DNA of 11,128 nucleotides from the NCBI GenBank assembly GCA_034437215.1, contig DAOTVC010000041.1, positions 1-11,128 of the forward strand, in the 5' to 3' direction. The notes beneath the pieces are model-generated. The model did not search any database. It had not been told where the DNA came from and saw nothing but the letters and a program-made list of their open reading frames with translations. Of the stretch, positions 6,331 to 11,128 are shown one piece after another. This stretch comes from DAOTVC01 sp034437215. Lineage in GTDB: Bacteria; Chloroflexota; Anaerolineae; B4-G1; SLSP01. Position 1 is the stretch's first letter. Each line of letters begins with the position of its first letter. Both the position numbers and the translations under genes were made by a program.

Positions 6331-8514
6331 CTACTCTTCGCCCTCGGATGTCGTTCCCTCGGGCCCTATCTCGTACTCCTGCACCTCTCCCCGATACTGG
6401 ATACGGAAGCGCAACCCCGTCCACCCCTGTGGCAGGTGGGGCTCGACGACCGGTCCCTCCGGCGTCAGGTGTAGCCCTCCAAAGCCGAAGAGCGCTGCCT
6501 GCCAGAGCCCCCCCGCCGTGGCAGCGTGGATACCGTCGGCGGCGTTACCGCGTGCGTCCTGCAGGTCGGTCTGGGCCGCGTGCAGGAAGTGGCGGTAGGC
6601 CCGCTCCTCCTCTCCCATCTGCGCTGCCAGCGCTGCCTGGATGGCGGGGCCCAGGGAGGAACCGTAGGCAAGATCGGTGCGCGGCGTGTAGTAGTCCCAG
6701 TTGACCACAAAGGTCTCCTCCGGATAGCGCTCCGGAAGGAGGTAGAGCAGCATGAGAACGTCGGGCTGCTTCAGGATCTGGTACGCCTGCACGCCCTCGA
6801 TGCCCAGAAGGGCCTGGAGGGATTGGTCGCGCGGTTCGAAGGTCCGGAGATCCACGTCCTCGAGATCGAAGAAGCCCTCGAACTGCTCCATCAGCCCCGT
6901 CTCGGGGTCCCACGGCTGGTAGAGGCAGCCGATGACGTCGACCCACCGGCGCAGCCGCTCATCGGTCAGATCCAGCCGGGCTTCCAACTCCTCAGCCCTC
7001 TCCGGATAGGCCCGGCGGAGCCAGGCCAGGACCTTGAGAGCCGTCTCGATGTTCCAGCGCGCCATCTCATTCGTGTACGCGTTGTTGTCCACGTGATCGT
7101 GGTACTCGTCCGGCCCGATCACGTCGGTCATCTCGTAGACGCCCCGCTCCTGATTCCACTCGGCCCGCGATGCCCAGAACTTCGCCGTGTCCAACAGGAT
7201 CTCGGCTCCGTGGTCCCGCATGAAGGCGTCGTCTCCGGTGACCCGCCAGTACTGGTGGACCGCGTAGGCGACGTCCGCGCTGATGTGGGGCTCGATGTCC
7301 CCCGTCCAGATACGGATGAGCTCCTCGCCCTCCCCCAGCACCCAGCGGGGCGTGGTCTCCTCACCCGTGGCGGCGCTCTCCCAGGCGTAGAGGGCCCCCT
7401 CGTAACCGCTCTCCTCGGCCTTCTTGCGCGCGCCCGGCAGGGTGTGGTAGCGGTACAGCAGCAGGTTCCGGGCAATCGCCGGTTGGGTGTAGGTGAAGAA
7501 GGGCAGCATGAAGATCTCGGTGTCCCAGAAGACGTGACCCCGGTAGCCCAGACCGCTCAGGGCCTTGGCCGGGATGCTCACCCGGTCGTCGTGACGCGGC
7601 GCCGCCGTGAGGAGCTGGAAGAGATTGTAGCGCAGTGCCCGATCCGCCTCGTCGTCCCCCATGATGACGACGTTGCTCTGGGCCCACGTCTCGCTCCAGG
7701 CCTCGGCATTGGCCGTGAAGAGAACGTCGTAACCCCGCGCCGCCACCTCTTCCAGATGGGCCAGGGCGACCGCCTGAGGCGCCTCGACGTCCCGGCTCGT
7801 ATAGAGCGTGACGAGCTTGTCGGCTATGACGCTCTCCCCTCTTCGAACCGCGGCTCTCGCCACCACCGTCGGCGTCCAGGGACAGTCTTGATAGACGTAA
7901 GCTACCTCTCTCCCCCTTACCTCCAGGTGACAGGCCTCGCAGAGGGCCAGCTCCGATTCGCTCGTCTGCAGGAGCAGATAGGCATCCTGGGCCCCCGCCG
8001 CCCCCTGTTCCCGGTGCTTCCAGTGGAGCAGGCCCTCGTTGTGGACGTGACCGAAGAGCCCCGCGCGGAACTCCACTCTCCCGTCGAAGTCCACGGGCGT
8101 GACCCGGTAGCGCACCCCCAGGACGTGCTCGTCGGCGAGGCTGGCGAAGTGCTCCACGACGATGTCCGCCGTCCTACCTGCCGGGCTGCGCCAGCGCACC
8201 GTCCGCACCACCGCCCCCGTGCGCATATCCAGCTCCCGCCGGTAGCCGAGCAGCTCACCCCCATCCAGGCGAAAGCGTTCGCCCTCCACGGAGAGCGCGA
8301 AGTACAACCAGTTGGGCGCGTTCACCAACTCGGTGTGAAAGATGGGGACATCGTCGAAGAGGCCGTGGACGAAGGTCATCGGCCAATCACCCGGATAACC
8401 CTCCTCGAAAGTACCTCGCGTGCCCAGATAGCCGTTGCCGGTGGAGAAGAGCGTCTCCTTGTGATGCAGCGCCGCCGGATCGAAAGTCTCTTCAACAATC
8501 TGCCAATTGTCCAT
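6331..8514 (-). CDS. GH65 glycoside phosphorylase or hydrolase
   Basis: This 727-residue protein matches family GH65: inverting enzymes that split alpha-glucosides such as maltose, trehalose, kojibiose or nigerose, usually with phosphate to give beta-glucose 1-phosphate. An N-terminal beta-sandwich domain (about 1-270) is followed by the (alpha/alpha)6 barrel. Barrel motifs are GHVFWDTEIFMLPFF (326-340) and VIGPDEYHDHVDNNAYTNEM (465-484), with the general acid expected at Glu470. Later come LKQPDVLMLLYLL (581-593), YGSSLGPAIQAA (617-628, the region of the phosphate site) and GIHAATAGGLWQAALFGFGGL (661-681), then a short C-terminal beta domain. There is no signal peptide, so it is cytoplasmic and acts on imported sugar. 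Substrate and phosphorylase versus hydrolase cannot be settled by eye. GGGAG lies seven bases before ATG 8514. No beta-phosphoglucomutase gene is adjacent. Confidence 0.9.
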   Translation of the reverse strand: MDNWQIVEETFDPAALHHKETLFSTGNGYLGTRGTFEEGYPGDWPMTFVHGLFDDVPIFHTELVNAPNWLYFALSVEGERFRLDGGELLGYRRELDMRTGAVVRTVRWRSPAGRTADIVVEHFASLADEHVLGVRYRVTPVDFDGRVEFRAGLFGHVHNEGLLHWKHREQGAAGAQDAYLLLQTSESELALCEACHLEVRGREVAYVYQDCPWTPTVVARAAVRRGESVIADKLVTLYTSRDVEAPQAVALAHLEEVAARGYDVLFTANAEAWSETWAQSNVVIMGDDEADRALRYNLFQLLTAAPRHDDRVSIPAKALSGLGYRGHVFWDTEIFMLPFFTYTQPAIARNLLLYRYHTLPGARKKAEESGYEGALYAWESAATGEETTPRWVLGEGEELIRIWTGDIEPHISADVAYAVHQYWRVTGDDAFMRDHGAEILLDTAKFWASRAEWNQERGVYEMTDVIGPDEYHDHVDNNAYTNEMARWNIETALKVLAWLRRAYPERAEELEARLDLTDERLRRWVDVIGCLYQPWDPETGLMEQFEGFFDLEDVDLRTFEPRDQSLQALLGIEGVQAYQILKQPDVLMLLYLLPERYPEETFVVNWDYYTPRTDLAYGSSLGPAIQAALAAQMGEEERAYRHFLHAAQTDLQDARGNAADGIHAATAGGLWQAALFGFGGLHLTPEGPVVEPHLPQGWTGLRFRIQYRGEVQEYEIGPEGTTSEGEE

Positions 8515-8534
8515 CTGCCTCTCCCTGGTATAAT
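8507..8534 (+). promoter_or_regulatory. possible plus-strand promoter antisense to the operon
   Basis: TTGTCC (8507-8512), a 16-base spacer and a perfect TATAAT (8529-8534) point away from the GH65 gene, into the lacI-GH65 gap. Every other perfect TATAAT noticed in the window precedes a gene correctly. No plus-strand gene follows, so a product would be a short RNA (see the hairpin at 8601-8634). The -35 overlaps the GH65 start. It may be chance. Confidence 0.25.
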
Positions 8535-8551
8535 AACGGTAAGGGCGGACG

Positions 8552-8579
8552 GCGCCCCGCGGTCACTGACCGCAGGCGC
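8552..8579. repeat. interrupted palindrome before GH65
   Basis: GCGGTCA (8559-8565) and TGACCGC (8567-8573) form a 15-bp palindrome around one central base. Outer arms GCGCC (8552-8556) and GGCGC (8575-8579) continue it after a small bulge. It could be a protein-binding site or an mRNA hairpin in the lacI-GH65 gap. It does not resemble the operator found before lacI. No T tract follows on either strand. Confidence 0.45.
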
Positions 8580-8600
8580 GCTTCTGTCCTGTCAAAAGCC

Positions 8601-8634
8601 GGGGGCTACTATCTCTTGGCGGGGATGAGCCCCC
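8601..8634. terminator. weak hairpin in the lacI-GH65 gap
   Basis: GGGGGCT (8601-8607) pairs with AGCCCCC (8628-8634) over a 20-base loop. On the plus strand a pyrimidine-rich stretch follows (TGCTCTTCTTTCTT). On the minus strand GGCTTTTGA follows. It might partly end lacI transcription and so set the ratio of regulator to enzyme, or end a short plus-strand RNA. The long loop and imperfect T tracts keep confidence low. Confidence 0.3.
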
Positions 8635-8673
8635 TGCTCTTCTTTCTTCCTTCGTACTTGCTGGAGCAACACT

Positions 8674-9714
8674 TTACCCGATAGACCCTCCGCTCGACTC
8701 CCGGACGATCAACTCCGGCTCCACCAGCACCTGCCGCGCCTTCAGGGGCTGCCCGTCGATGAGCTGCAAGAGCATCGTGACCACCAGCTCCCCCACCCGG
8801 TCAATGGGCTGGCGCACGCTGGAGAGGGAGGGGTGCAGATATTGAGCCGTGGGGATATCGTCGAAGCCGACGACGGCGACGTCGCGTCCGGGTTGCAAGC
8901 CGGCAGCCCGGAGAGCGTTCATCACTCCCAGGGCGATGAGGTCGCTGACGGCAACCAGCGCAGTGGGACGCTGTCCCGCGGGTAGTGCGAGGAGCGCACC
9001 TGCGGCCTCCCGACCCGCAACCTCTTCGTTAACGCTGCGCACCGTCCATGCCGGGTCGGGGGAGAGACCGGACTCTCCGTAGGCTCTGAGATAGCCCAGA
9101 GAGCGGTAGTGGCCCGTCAGGGATCCCTCGGGCCAGGCGATAAAGCCGATGCGCCGGTGGCCCAGCGCCATGAGATGGCGCGTCGCCCGGTAGATCCCCT
9201 CCTCCCCGTCGATGTCCACGTAGGGAAAGTCCCAACCCTCCCCGGCGCGCCCGAAGGCCACGAAGGGGAAGTCCTTATCCATGAGGTAACGAATGCGGGA
9301 GTCGTGGGCGTTGGTCTCCGAGAGGATGAAGCCGTCCACCCGTCCGGTGCCCACCAGATCGTCGTAGACGGTCCACCTCTTGCGCTCGGGGGGGGTGGTG
9401 AAGGTGAGGATGTGGTAGTCGTGGGCCTCGGCAGCCTCCGCCATGCTGTAGAGGAAGCGATCGAGAATGGGGTGCCAACGGTCTCCCCGCTGGCGGTACC
9501 AGCCGTAACCGAGGATGCGGCTGCGCTGGGCGCGCAGGTTCCGGGCGAGCACGCTGGGGCGATAGCCCAGCCGCTCGGCAGCTGCCAGCACGCGCGCCTT
9601 GGTCGCCTCGCGCACAGAGTGGGTCTCGTTGAAGACGTAGGAGACGGTCGCGATGGAGACCCCCGCCTCACGTGCCACGTCCTTGATGGTTACCCCTGAA
9701 GTCTTGGTCGTCAC
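8674..9714 (-). CDS. LacI-family transcriptional regulator
   Basis: This 346-residue repressor has an N-terminal helix-turn-helix VTIKDVAREAGVSIATVSYVFN (8-29), then RVLAAAERLGYRPSVLARNLR (41-61) with the hinge helix, and a periplasmic-binding-protein-like sensor domain. Sensor landmarks are GFILSETN (about 127), YRATRHLMALGHRRIGFIAWP, ALVAVSDLIALGVMNALR, VAVVGFDDIPTAQYLHPSLSSVRQP and LVEPELIVRESSG at the end. All are standard for the family and the length is normal. The start is GTG at 9714, with GAGGGG (9725-9720) five bases before it. Upstream lie a consensus promoter and two copies of the palindrome expected for LacI-type binding, so it very likely represses itself and the GH65 and transport genes that follow on the same strand. 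The inducer is probably an alpha-glucoside, inferred from the neighbours. Confidence 0.93.
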   Translation of the reverse strand: MTTKTSGVTIKDVAREAGVSIATVSYVFNETHSVREATKARVLAAAERLGYRPSVLARNLRAQRSRILGYGWYRQRGDRWHPILDRFLYSMAEAAEAHDYHILTFTTPPERKRWTVYDDLVGTGRVDGFILSETNAHDSRIRYLMDKDFPFVAFGRAGEGWDFPYVDIDGEEGIYRATRHLMALGHRRIGFIAWPEGSLTGHYRSLGYLRAYGESGLSPDPAWTVRSVNEEVAGREAAGALLALPAGQRPTALVAVSDLIALGVMNALRAAGLQPGRDVAVVGFDDIPTAQYLHPSLSSVRQPIDRVGELVVTMLLQLIDGQPLKARQVLVEPELIVRESSGGSIG

Positions 9715-9727
9715 CCTGACCCCTCAC

Positions 9728-9739
9728 TTAAACGTTTAA
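9728..9739. promoter_or_regulatory. downstream LacI-type operator
   Basis: The perfect 12-bp palindrome TTAAACGTTTAA has the central CG typical of LacI-family sites. It lies just before the ribosome site of lacI, about 70 bases inside the transcript. Its centre is 69 bp from the second copy, a distance that could allow a DNA loop or a roadblock to polymerase. Confidence 0.8.
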
Positions 9740-9795
9740 ATCAGGTCCAAAAGAAAAACTCACGAGGAGTGTGTTGTGATCTTGGTTGTGATTGG

Positions 9796-9809
9796 CTTAA
9801 ACGTTTAAG
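9796..9809. promoter_or_regulatory. main LacI-type operator
   Basis: The perfect 14-bp palindrome CTTAAACGTTTAAG sits three bases downstream of the -10 box and covers the expected start point near 9806. Binding here would block transcription of lacI and of the genes behind it. It is the stronger of the two copies because both flanking bases extend the symmetry. Confidence 0.87.
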
Positions 9810-9812
9810 TTA

Positions 9813-9841
9813 ATTATACGTGGAGCAGAAGCCTTTGTCAA
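9813..9841 (-). promoter_or_regulatory. consensus sigma70 promoter of lacI operon
   Basis: On the minus strand TTGACA (9841-9836) and TATAAT (9818-9813) are separated by exactly 17 bases, so both boxes and the spacing are perfect. The expected start is near 9806, giving a leader of about 92 nt. Such a strong promoter under a strong operator suggests tight repression with high induced output. It may serve the whole lacI-GH65-transport series, since no other convincing minus-strand promoter was seen between lacI and the terminator at 2745. Confidence 0.87.
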
Positions 9842-10185
9842 GAGCTAATTCTCGTGGCTCTCCAGGATTTCGCAGGGTACAACAGGGCCATTTGTCACGC
9901 GTTGCCTGCCACAACGCAGGAAAGGGCTGGTACGCCCCACCGCAGCAGCCATTGGGGCTAGTTTCAGAGCTTCTCATCCCACCACCCGGCGAAACCCAAA
10001 AGACCCATTCTCGTCCAACGGAAAAGAAGCTGGAGAAGACCGCTCCTGACCCCCTAGGCCCTTCGACATAGTGGGGGAAGGTGACCCAAAGGCACCTCCG
10101 GCCCCGGCTCTCCAACCGCTCACCTAACGGAATCCAGTGTGTATCCGGTCTCAAGGTCTGCGCTGTCCGAGCTGCGTTGCCGCAG
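9842..10185. other. 344-bp intergenic region, no gene seen
   Basis: This stretch separates the minus-strand lacI promoter from a plus-strand promoter. The open frames present on both strands have no ribosome site and no recognisable protein features. Only short inverted repeats are visible, such as GCGTTG (9899-9904) with CAACGC (9912-9917) and AGGTG (10079-10083) with CACCT (10093-10097). I recognise no RNA family here. Confidence 0.5.
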
Positions 10186-10191
10186 TATAAT
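10186..10191 (+). promoter_or_regulatory. -10 box, probable promoter of the DsrE-like gene
   Basis: A perfect TATAAT lies with only a weak -35 (CTGTCC at 10163-10168, spacer 17). The transcript would start near 10198 and begin with a 6-bp hairpin (AGTCGT 10198-10203 with ACGACT 10224-10229). The next plus-strand gene starts at 10576. If the 218-bp inserted element is removed, the leader would be about 160 nt. Confidence 0.5.
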
Positions 10192-10281
10192 AGTGCAAGT
10201 CGTTGTTTTGACTGCGCGACCAGACGACTACTGATCCGGACGAGTACTGCTAAACCGAGCCAGGCTACGACCTCTCCGCCA

Positions 10282-10328
10282 GCGGTTAAAACCGCCGGCT
10301 ACCGTATTAAAGTCGGCTGAAGCCGACT
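10282..10328. repeat. two palindromic hairpins inside the element
   Basis: GCGGTT (10282-10287) pairs with AACCGC (10290-10295), and AGTCGGCT (10311-10318) pairs with AGCCGACT (10321-10328), each around a 2-base centre. The second hairpin is itself enclosed by CTACCG (10299-10304) and CGGTAG (10342-10347). Palindromes of this type, with a GGCTAC-like motif before each, recall REP-like sequences dispersed in bacterial genomes. Confidence 0.6.
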
Positions 10329-10346
10329 GCGGATGTGCTTCCGGTA

Positions 10347-10372
10347 GTGTGCTTGCTGGAGCACACTTTTTT
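10347..10372 (+). terminator. intrinsic terminator inside the MITE-like element
   Basis: GTGTGCT (10347-10353) pairs with AGCACAC (10360-10366), with a possible additional A-T pair, around a 6-base loop and followed by T6 (10367-10372). It meets the usual criteria for a Rho-independent terminator on the plus strand. Transcripts from the promoter at 10186 would end here as an RNA of about 175 nt unless read through. Confidence 0.7.
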
Positions 10373-10379
10373 CGCGGTA

Positions 10380-10401
10380 GCCTGTGGCTTGAGCCACAGG
10401 C
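10380..10401. repeat. 10-bp palindrome preceded by GTAG
   Basis: GCCTGTGGCT (10380-10389) and AGCCACAGGC (10392-10401) form a perfect hairpin. GTAG (10377-10380) stands at its 5' edge, as GTAG (10344-10347) does for the terminator hairpin at 10347. A GTAG tetranucleotide next to a palindrome is the mark of REP sequences mobilised by REP-associated tyrosine transposases. The resemblance is by pattern only. Confidence 0.5.
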
Positions 10402-10455
10402 GATGCCGGGCAGGGCTCATCAACTTTAGCTTTTTATGTCCGGATCAGTAAGGTG

Positions 10456-10557
10456 GTTCCAAGATTTAAAACGCGCCACAGCGCGAGCAAATCCCTGGGA
10501 AAGCGTCAGAGTTTGGAGGGCTTAGTTTCTTGGAACGGCCTAAACGACTATCTGACG
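10456..10557 (+). promoter_or_regulatory. pseudoknot-capable leader of the DsrE-like gene
   Basis: Two stems interlock. GTTCCAAGA (10456-10464) pairs perfectly with TCTTGGAAC (10528-10536). CGTCAGA (10504-10510), inside the first loop, pairs perfectly with TCTGACG (10551-10557), outside it. A small hairpin CGCG (10472-10475 with 10482-10485) and a possible CCCT/AGGG pairing (10493-10496 with 10517-10520) lie in the first loop. The second stem ends six bases before the ribosome site (10563-10569), so folding could control translation. I do not recognise a riboswitch class. Covariation is needed, since pairings of this length can arise by chance. Confidence 0.35.
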
Positions 10558-10575
10558 ATCTCAAAGGAGTAGAAC

Positions 10576-10650
10576 ATGTCTGAAGAGAACATGTCTAAAG
10601 AGAACATGTCTGAAGAGAGGATGTCTGAAGAGAGGATGTCTAAAAAGAAG
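10576..10650 (+). repeat. five 15-bp tandem repeats at the start of the gene
   Basis: Five consecutive units each begin ATGTCT and encode MSEEN, MSKEN, MSEER, MSEER and MSKKK. Units three and four are identical, and the others differ by one to a few bases. Change in copy number by slippage would keep the frame and only lengthen or shorten the tail. Each unit brings its own ATG, and units three and four end in GAGAGG directly before the next ATG. Confidence 0.9.
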
Positions 10651-10980
10651 CACCTCTACGTCCTGTGGACCAGCGGTGATCCCGTTACGGCAGAGAAGAT
10701 GGTCCTGATGTACACCACCAACGCCCTCAAGCACGGCTGGTGGGAGGAGGTCACCCTCGTGATCTGGGGTGCCGCCTCCCAGTTGGTCGCTCAGGACACC
10801 GCCGTCCAGGAGCGCCTGCAGGAGGCCCAGGAAGCCGGCGTCTACGTGACCGCCTGTAAGGCCTGCGCCGACCAGTTGGGGGTGACGGAGGCCCTGGAAG
10901 CGCTGGGTGTCGAAGTGCAGTACCTGGGCGTGGCGCTCACCAACGTCCTCAAAAACGAGGAGACACTGCTCACGATCTAG
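10576..10980 (+). CDS. DsrE-like small protein
   Basis: This 134-residue soluble protein has, after a repetitive N-terminal tail, a compact alpha/beta domain from about residue 25: KHLYVLWTSGDPVTAEKMVLMYTTNALKHGWWEEVTLVIWGAASQLVAQD, then VYVTACKACADQLGV and LGVALTNVLKNEETLLTI. This pattern fits the DsrE/DsrF-like superfamily found widely in anaerobes. The Cys94-x-x-Cys97 pair is at the position where family members carry reactive cysteines for sulfur relay or metal chemistry. The exact role of this subgroup is not established. The start at 10576 is supported by AAAGGAG (10563-10569) six bases before it, but four more in-frame ATGs follow every 15 bases. The first 25 residues are low-complexity, rich in Glu, Lys and Met, and unlike the rest. 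No sulfur-metabolism genes are adjacent in the window. Confidence 0.8.
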   Translation: MSEENMSKENMSEERMSEERMSKKKHLYVLWTSGDPVTAEKMVLMYTTNALKHGWWEEVTLVIWGAASQLVAQDTAVQERLQEAQEAGVYVTACKACADQLGVTEALEALGVEVQYLGVALTNVLKNEETLLTI

Positions 10981-11027
10981 CCTCCCATCTCTGGGACAGC
11001 GCGGCTTTTCGCGGCTCTCCGAACGGC

Positions 11028-11033
11028 TATAAT
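11028..11033 (+). promoter_or_regulatory. -10 box before the last gene
   Basis: A perfect TATAAT sits 25 bases before the ATG of the last gene, so its transcript would have a short leader of about 18 bases containing the ribosome site. No good -35 is visible 16-18 bases upstream. The weak CGCG hairpin (11000-11003 with 11010-11013) just before it is not a convincing terminator for the DsrE-like gene. Confidence 0.5.
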
Positions 11034-11057
11034 AGAGGTACTGACGAAAGGAGAGCC

Positions 11058-11128
11058 ATGAAGATACGCTCCATCACCCTCTTTGCAGAGCTCCGCTACC
11101 CTTGGGAGAATAAAGAGCTAGCCGGATT
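11058..11128 (+). CDS. start of a truncated gene, possibly DUF711 family
   Basis: ATG 11058 is preceded by AAAGGAGAG (11047-11055), and the frame stays open to the window edge. The visible residues are MKIRSITLFAELRYPWENKE followed by LAG. The opening MKIRSITLF resembles the first strand of DUF711/UPF0210 proteins, but some 20 residues are too few to be sure. The gene is cut by the window, not broken. It is 77 bases downstream of the DsrE-like gene and has its own promoter-like box. Confidence 0.55.
   Translation, partial: MKIRSITLFAELRYPWENKELAG

Larger units (their letters stand above)
10231..10448. mobile_element. MITE-like element with TA target duplication
   Basis: Perfect 11-bp terminal inverted repeats, CTGATCCGGAC (10231-10241) and GTCCGGATCAG (10438-10448), are flanked on both sides by TA (10229-10230 and 10449-10450). 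TA duplication is the hallmark of IS630/Tc1/mariner transposition. Further inside, GCTAAA (10249-10254) mirrors TTTAGC (10425-10430), and GAGCC (10257-10261) mirrors GGCTC (10414-10418), so imperfect symmetry continues for over 30 bases. The element is 218 bp, has no coding capacity and is packed with hairpins, as non-autonomous elements often are. An alternative is that the ends pair as a long-range RNA stem, in which case TA-TA is simply its two last pairs. No transposase is in the window. Confidence 0.55.

Noticed and set aside
8530..8535. TATTAT as a minus-strand -10 for GH65
   Set aside because: Transcription would start only about eight bases before the ATG, removing most of the ribosome site, and no -35 is present.
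6526..8628. Open plus-strand frame of 700 codons opposite GH65
   Set aside because: It is antisense to a gene with clear GH65 motifs, has no ribosome site or recognisable domains, and is the usual mirror frame in high-GC DNA.
9810..10154. Minus-strand open frame between lacI and the DsrE-like gene
   Set aside because: It has no ribosome site, its sequence has no protein character, and it runs through the lacI promoter and ends next to the operator.
10081..10320. Plus-strand open frame running into the MITE-like element
   Set aside because: It crosses a promoter box and the element's left end, has no ribosome site, and its C-terminal part is translated palindromes.
10231..10448. Hammerhead ribozyme, cobalamin riboswitch or 6S RNA for the structured region
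   Set aside because: The conserved cores of these RNAs are not present. The inverted ends with TA duplication and palindromes fit a mobile element better.
10560..10980. CRISPR array at the tandem repeats
   Set aside because: The repeats are contiguous 15-bp coding units without spacers.

Overview
The window is high-GC bacterial DNA with strong Shine-Dalgarno sites and sigma70-type promoters. Its gene content (free-living heterotroph, LacI/GH65/ABC sugar cluster, DsrE-like protein, stand-alone EF-G) and protein style suggest a Chloroflexota member such as Anaerolineae, Caldilineae or Ardenticatenia. That placement is a guess from sequence flavour and is not proven by any marker here.

Layout: (1) 1-2330, plus strand: a promoter, a structured leader of about 140 nt, a complete elongation factor G gene and an intrinsic terminator. 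No rpsL, rpsG or tuf is adjacent. (2) 2337-2546, minus strand: a small gene for a 69-residue two-helix membrane protein, convergent with EF-G. (3) 2709-9841, minus strand: a carbohydrate locus read in the order lacI-type regulator, GH65 glycoside phosphorylase/hydrolase, sugar-binding lipoprotein, two permeases, 15-bp-stem terminator. A consensus promoter (TTGACA, 17 bp, TATAAT) lies before the regulator. A perfect 14-bp palindrome sits over its expected start point, and a second copy lies 69 bp downstream beside the regulator's ribosome site, so the locus is probably autoregulated and derepressed by an alpha-glucoside or its product. The lipoprotein and permeases would import an oligosaccharide and the GH65 enzyme would cleave it in the cytoplasm. 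No transport ATPase and no beta-phosphoglucomutase are present, so both must be supplied from elsewhere. (4) 9842-10575: a gene-poor region. It has a plus-strand promoter, a 218-bp MITE-like element with 11-bp terminal inverted repeats and TA on both sides, packed with hairpins including a T6 terminator, and then a leader that can fold as a pseudoknot before the next gene. (5) 10576-10980, plus strand: a DsrE-like protein whose first 25 residues are five copies of a 15-bp repeat, each beginning with ATG. (6) 11058-11128: the start of a further plus-strand gene, cut by the window edge.

The parts most worth a second look are the MITE-like element inserted between the promoter and the coding region of the DsrE-like gene, the pseudoknot-capable leader, and the start-codon-bearing tandem repeat.
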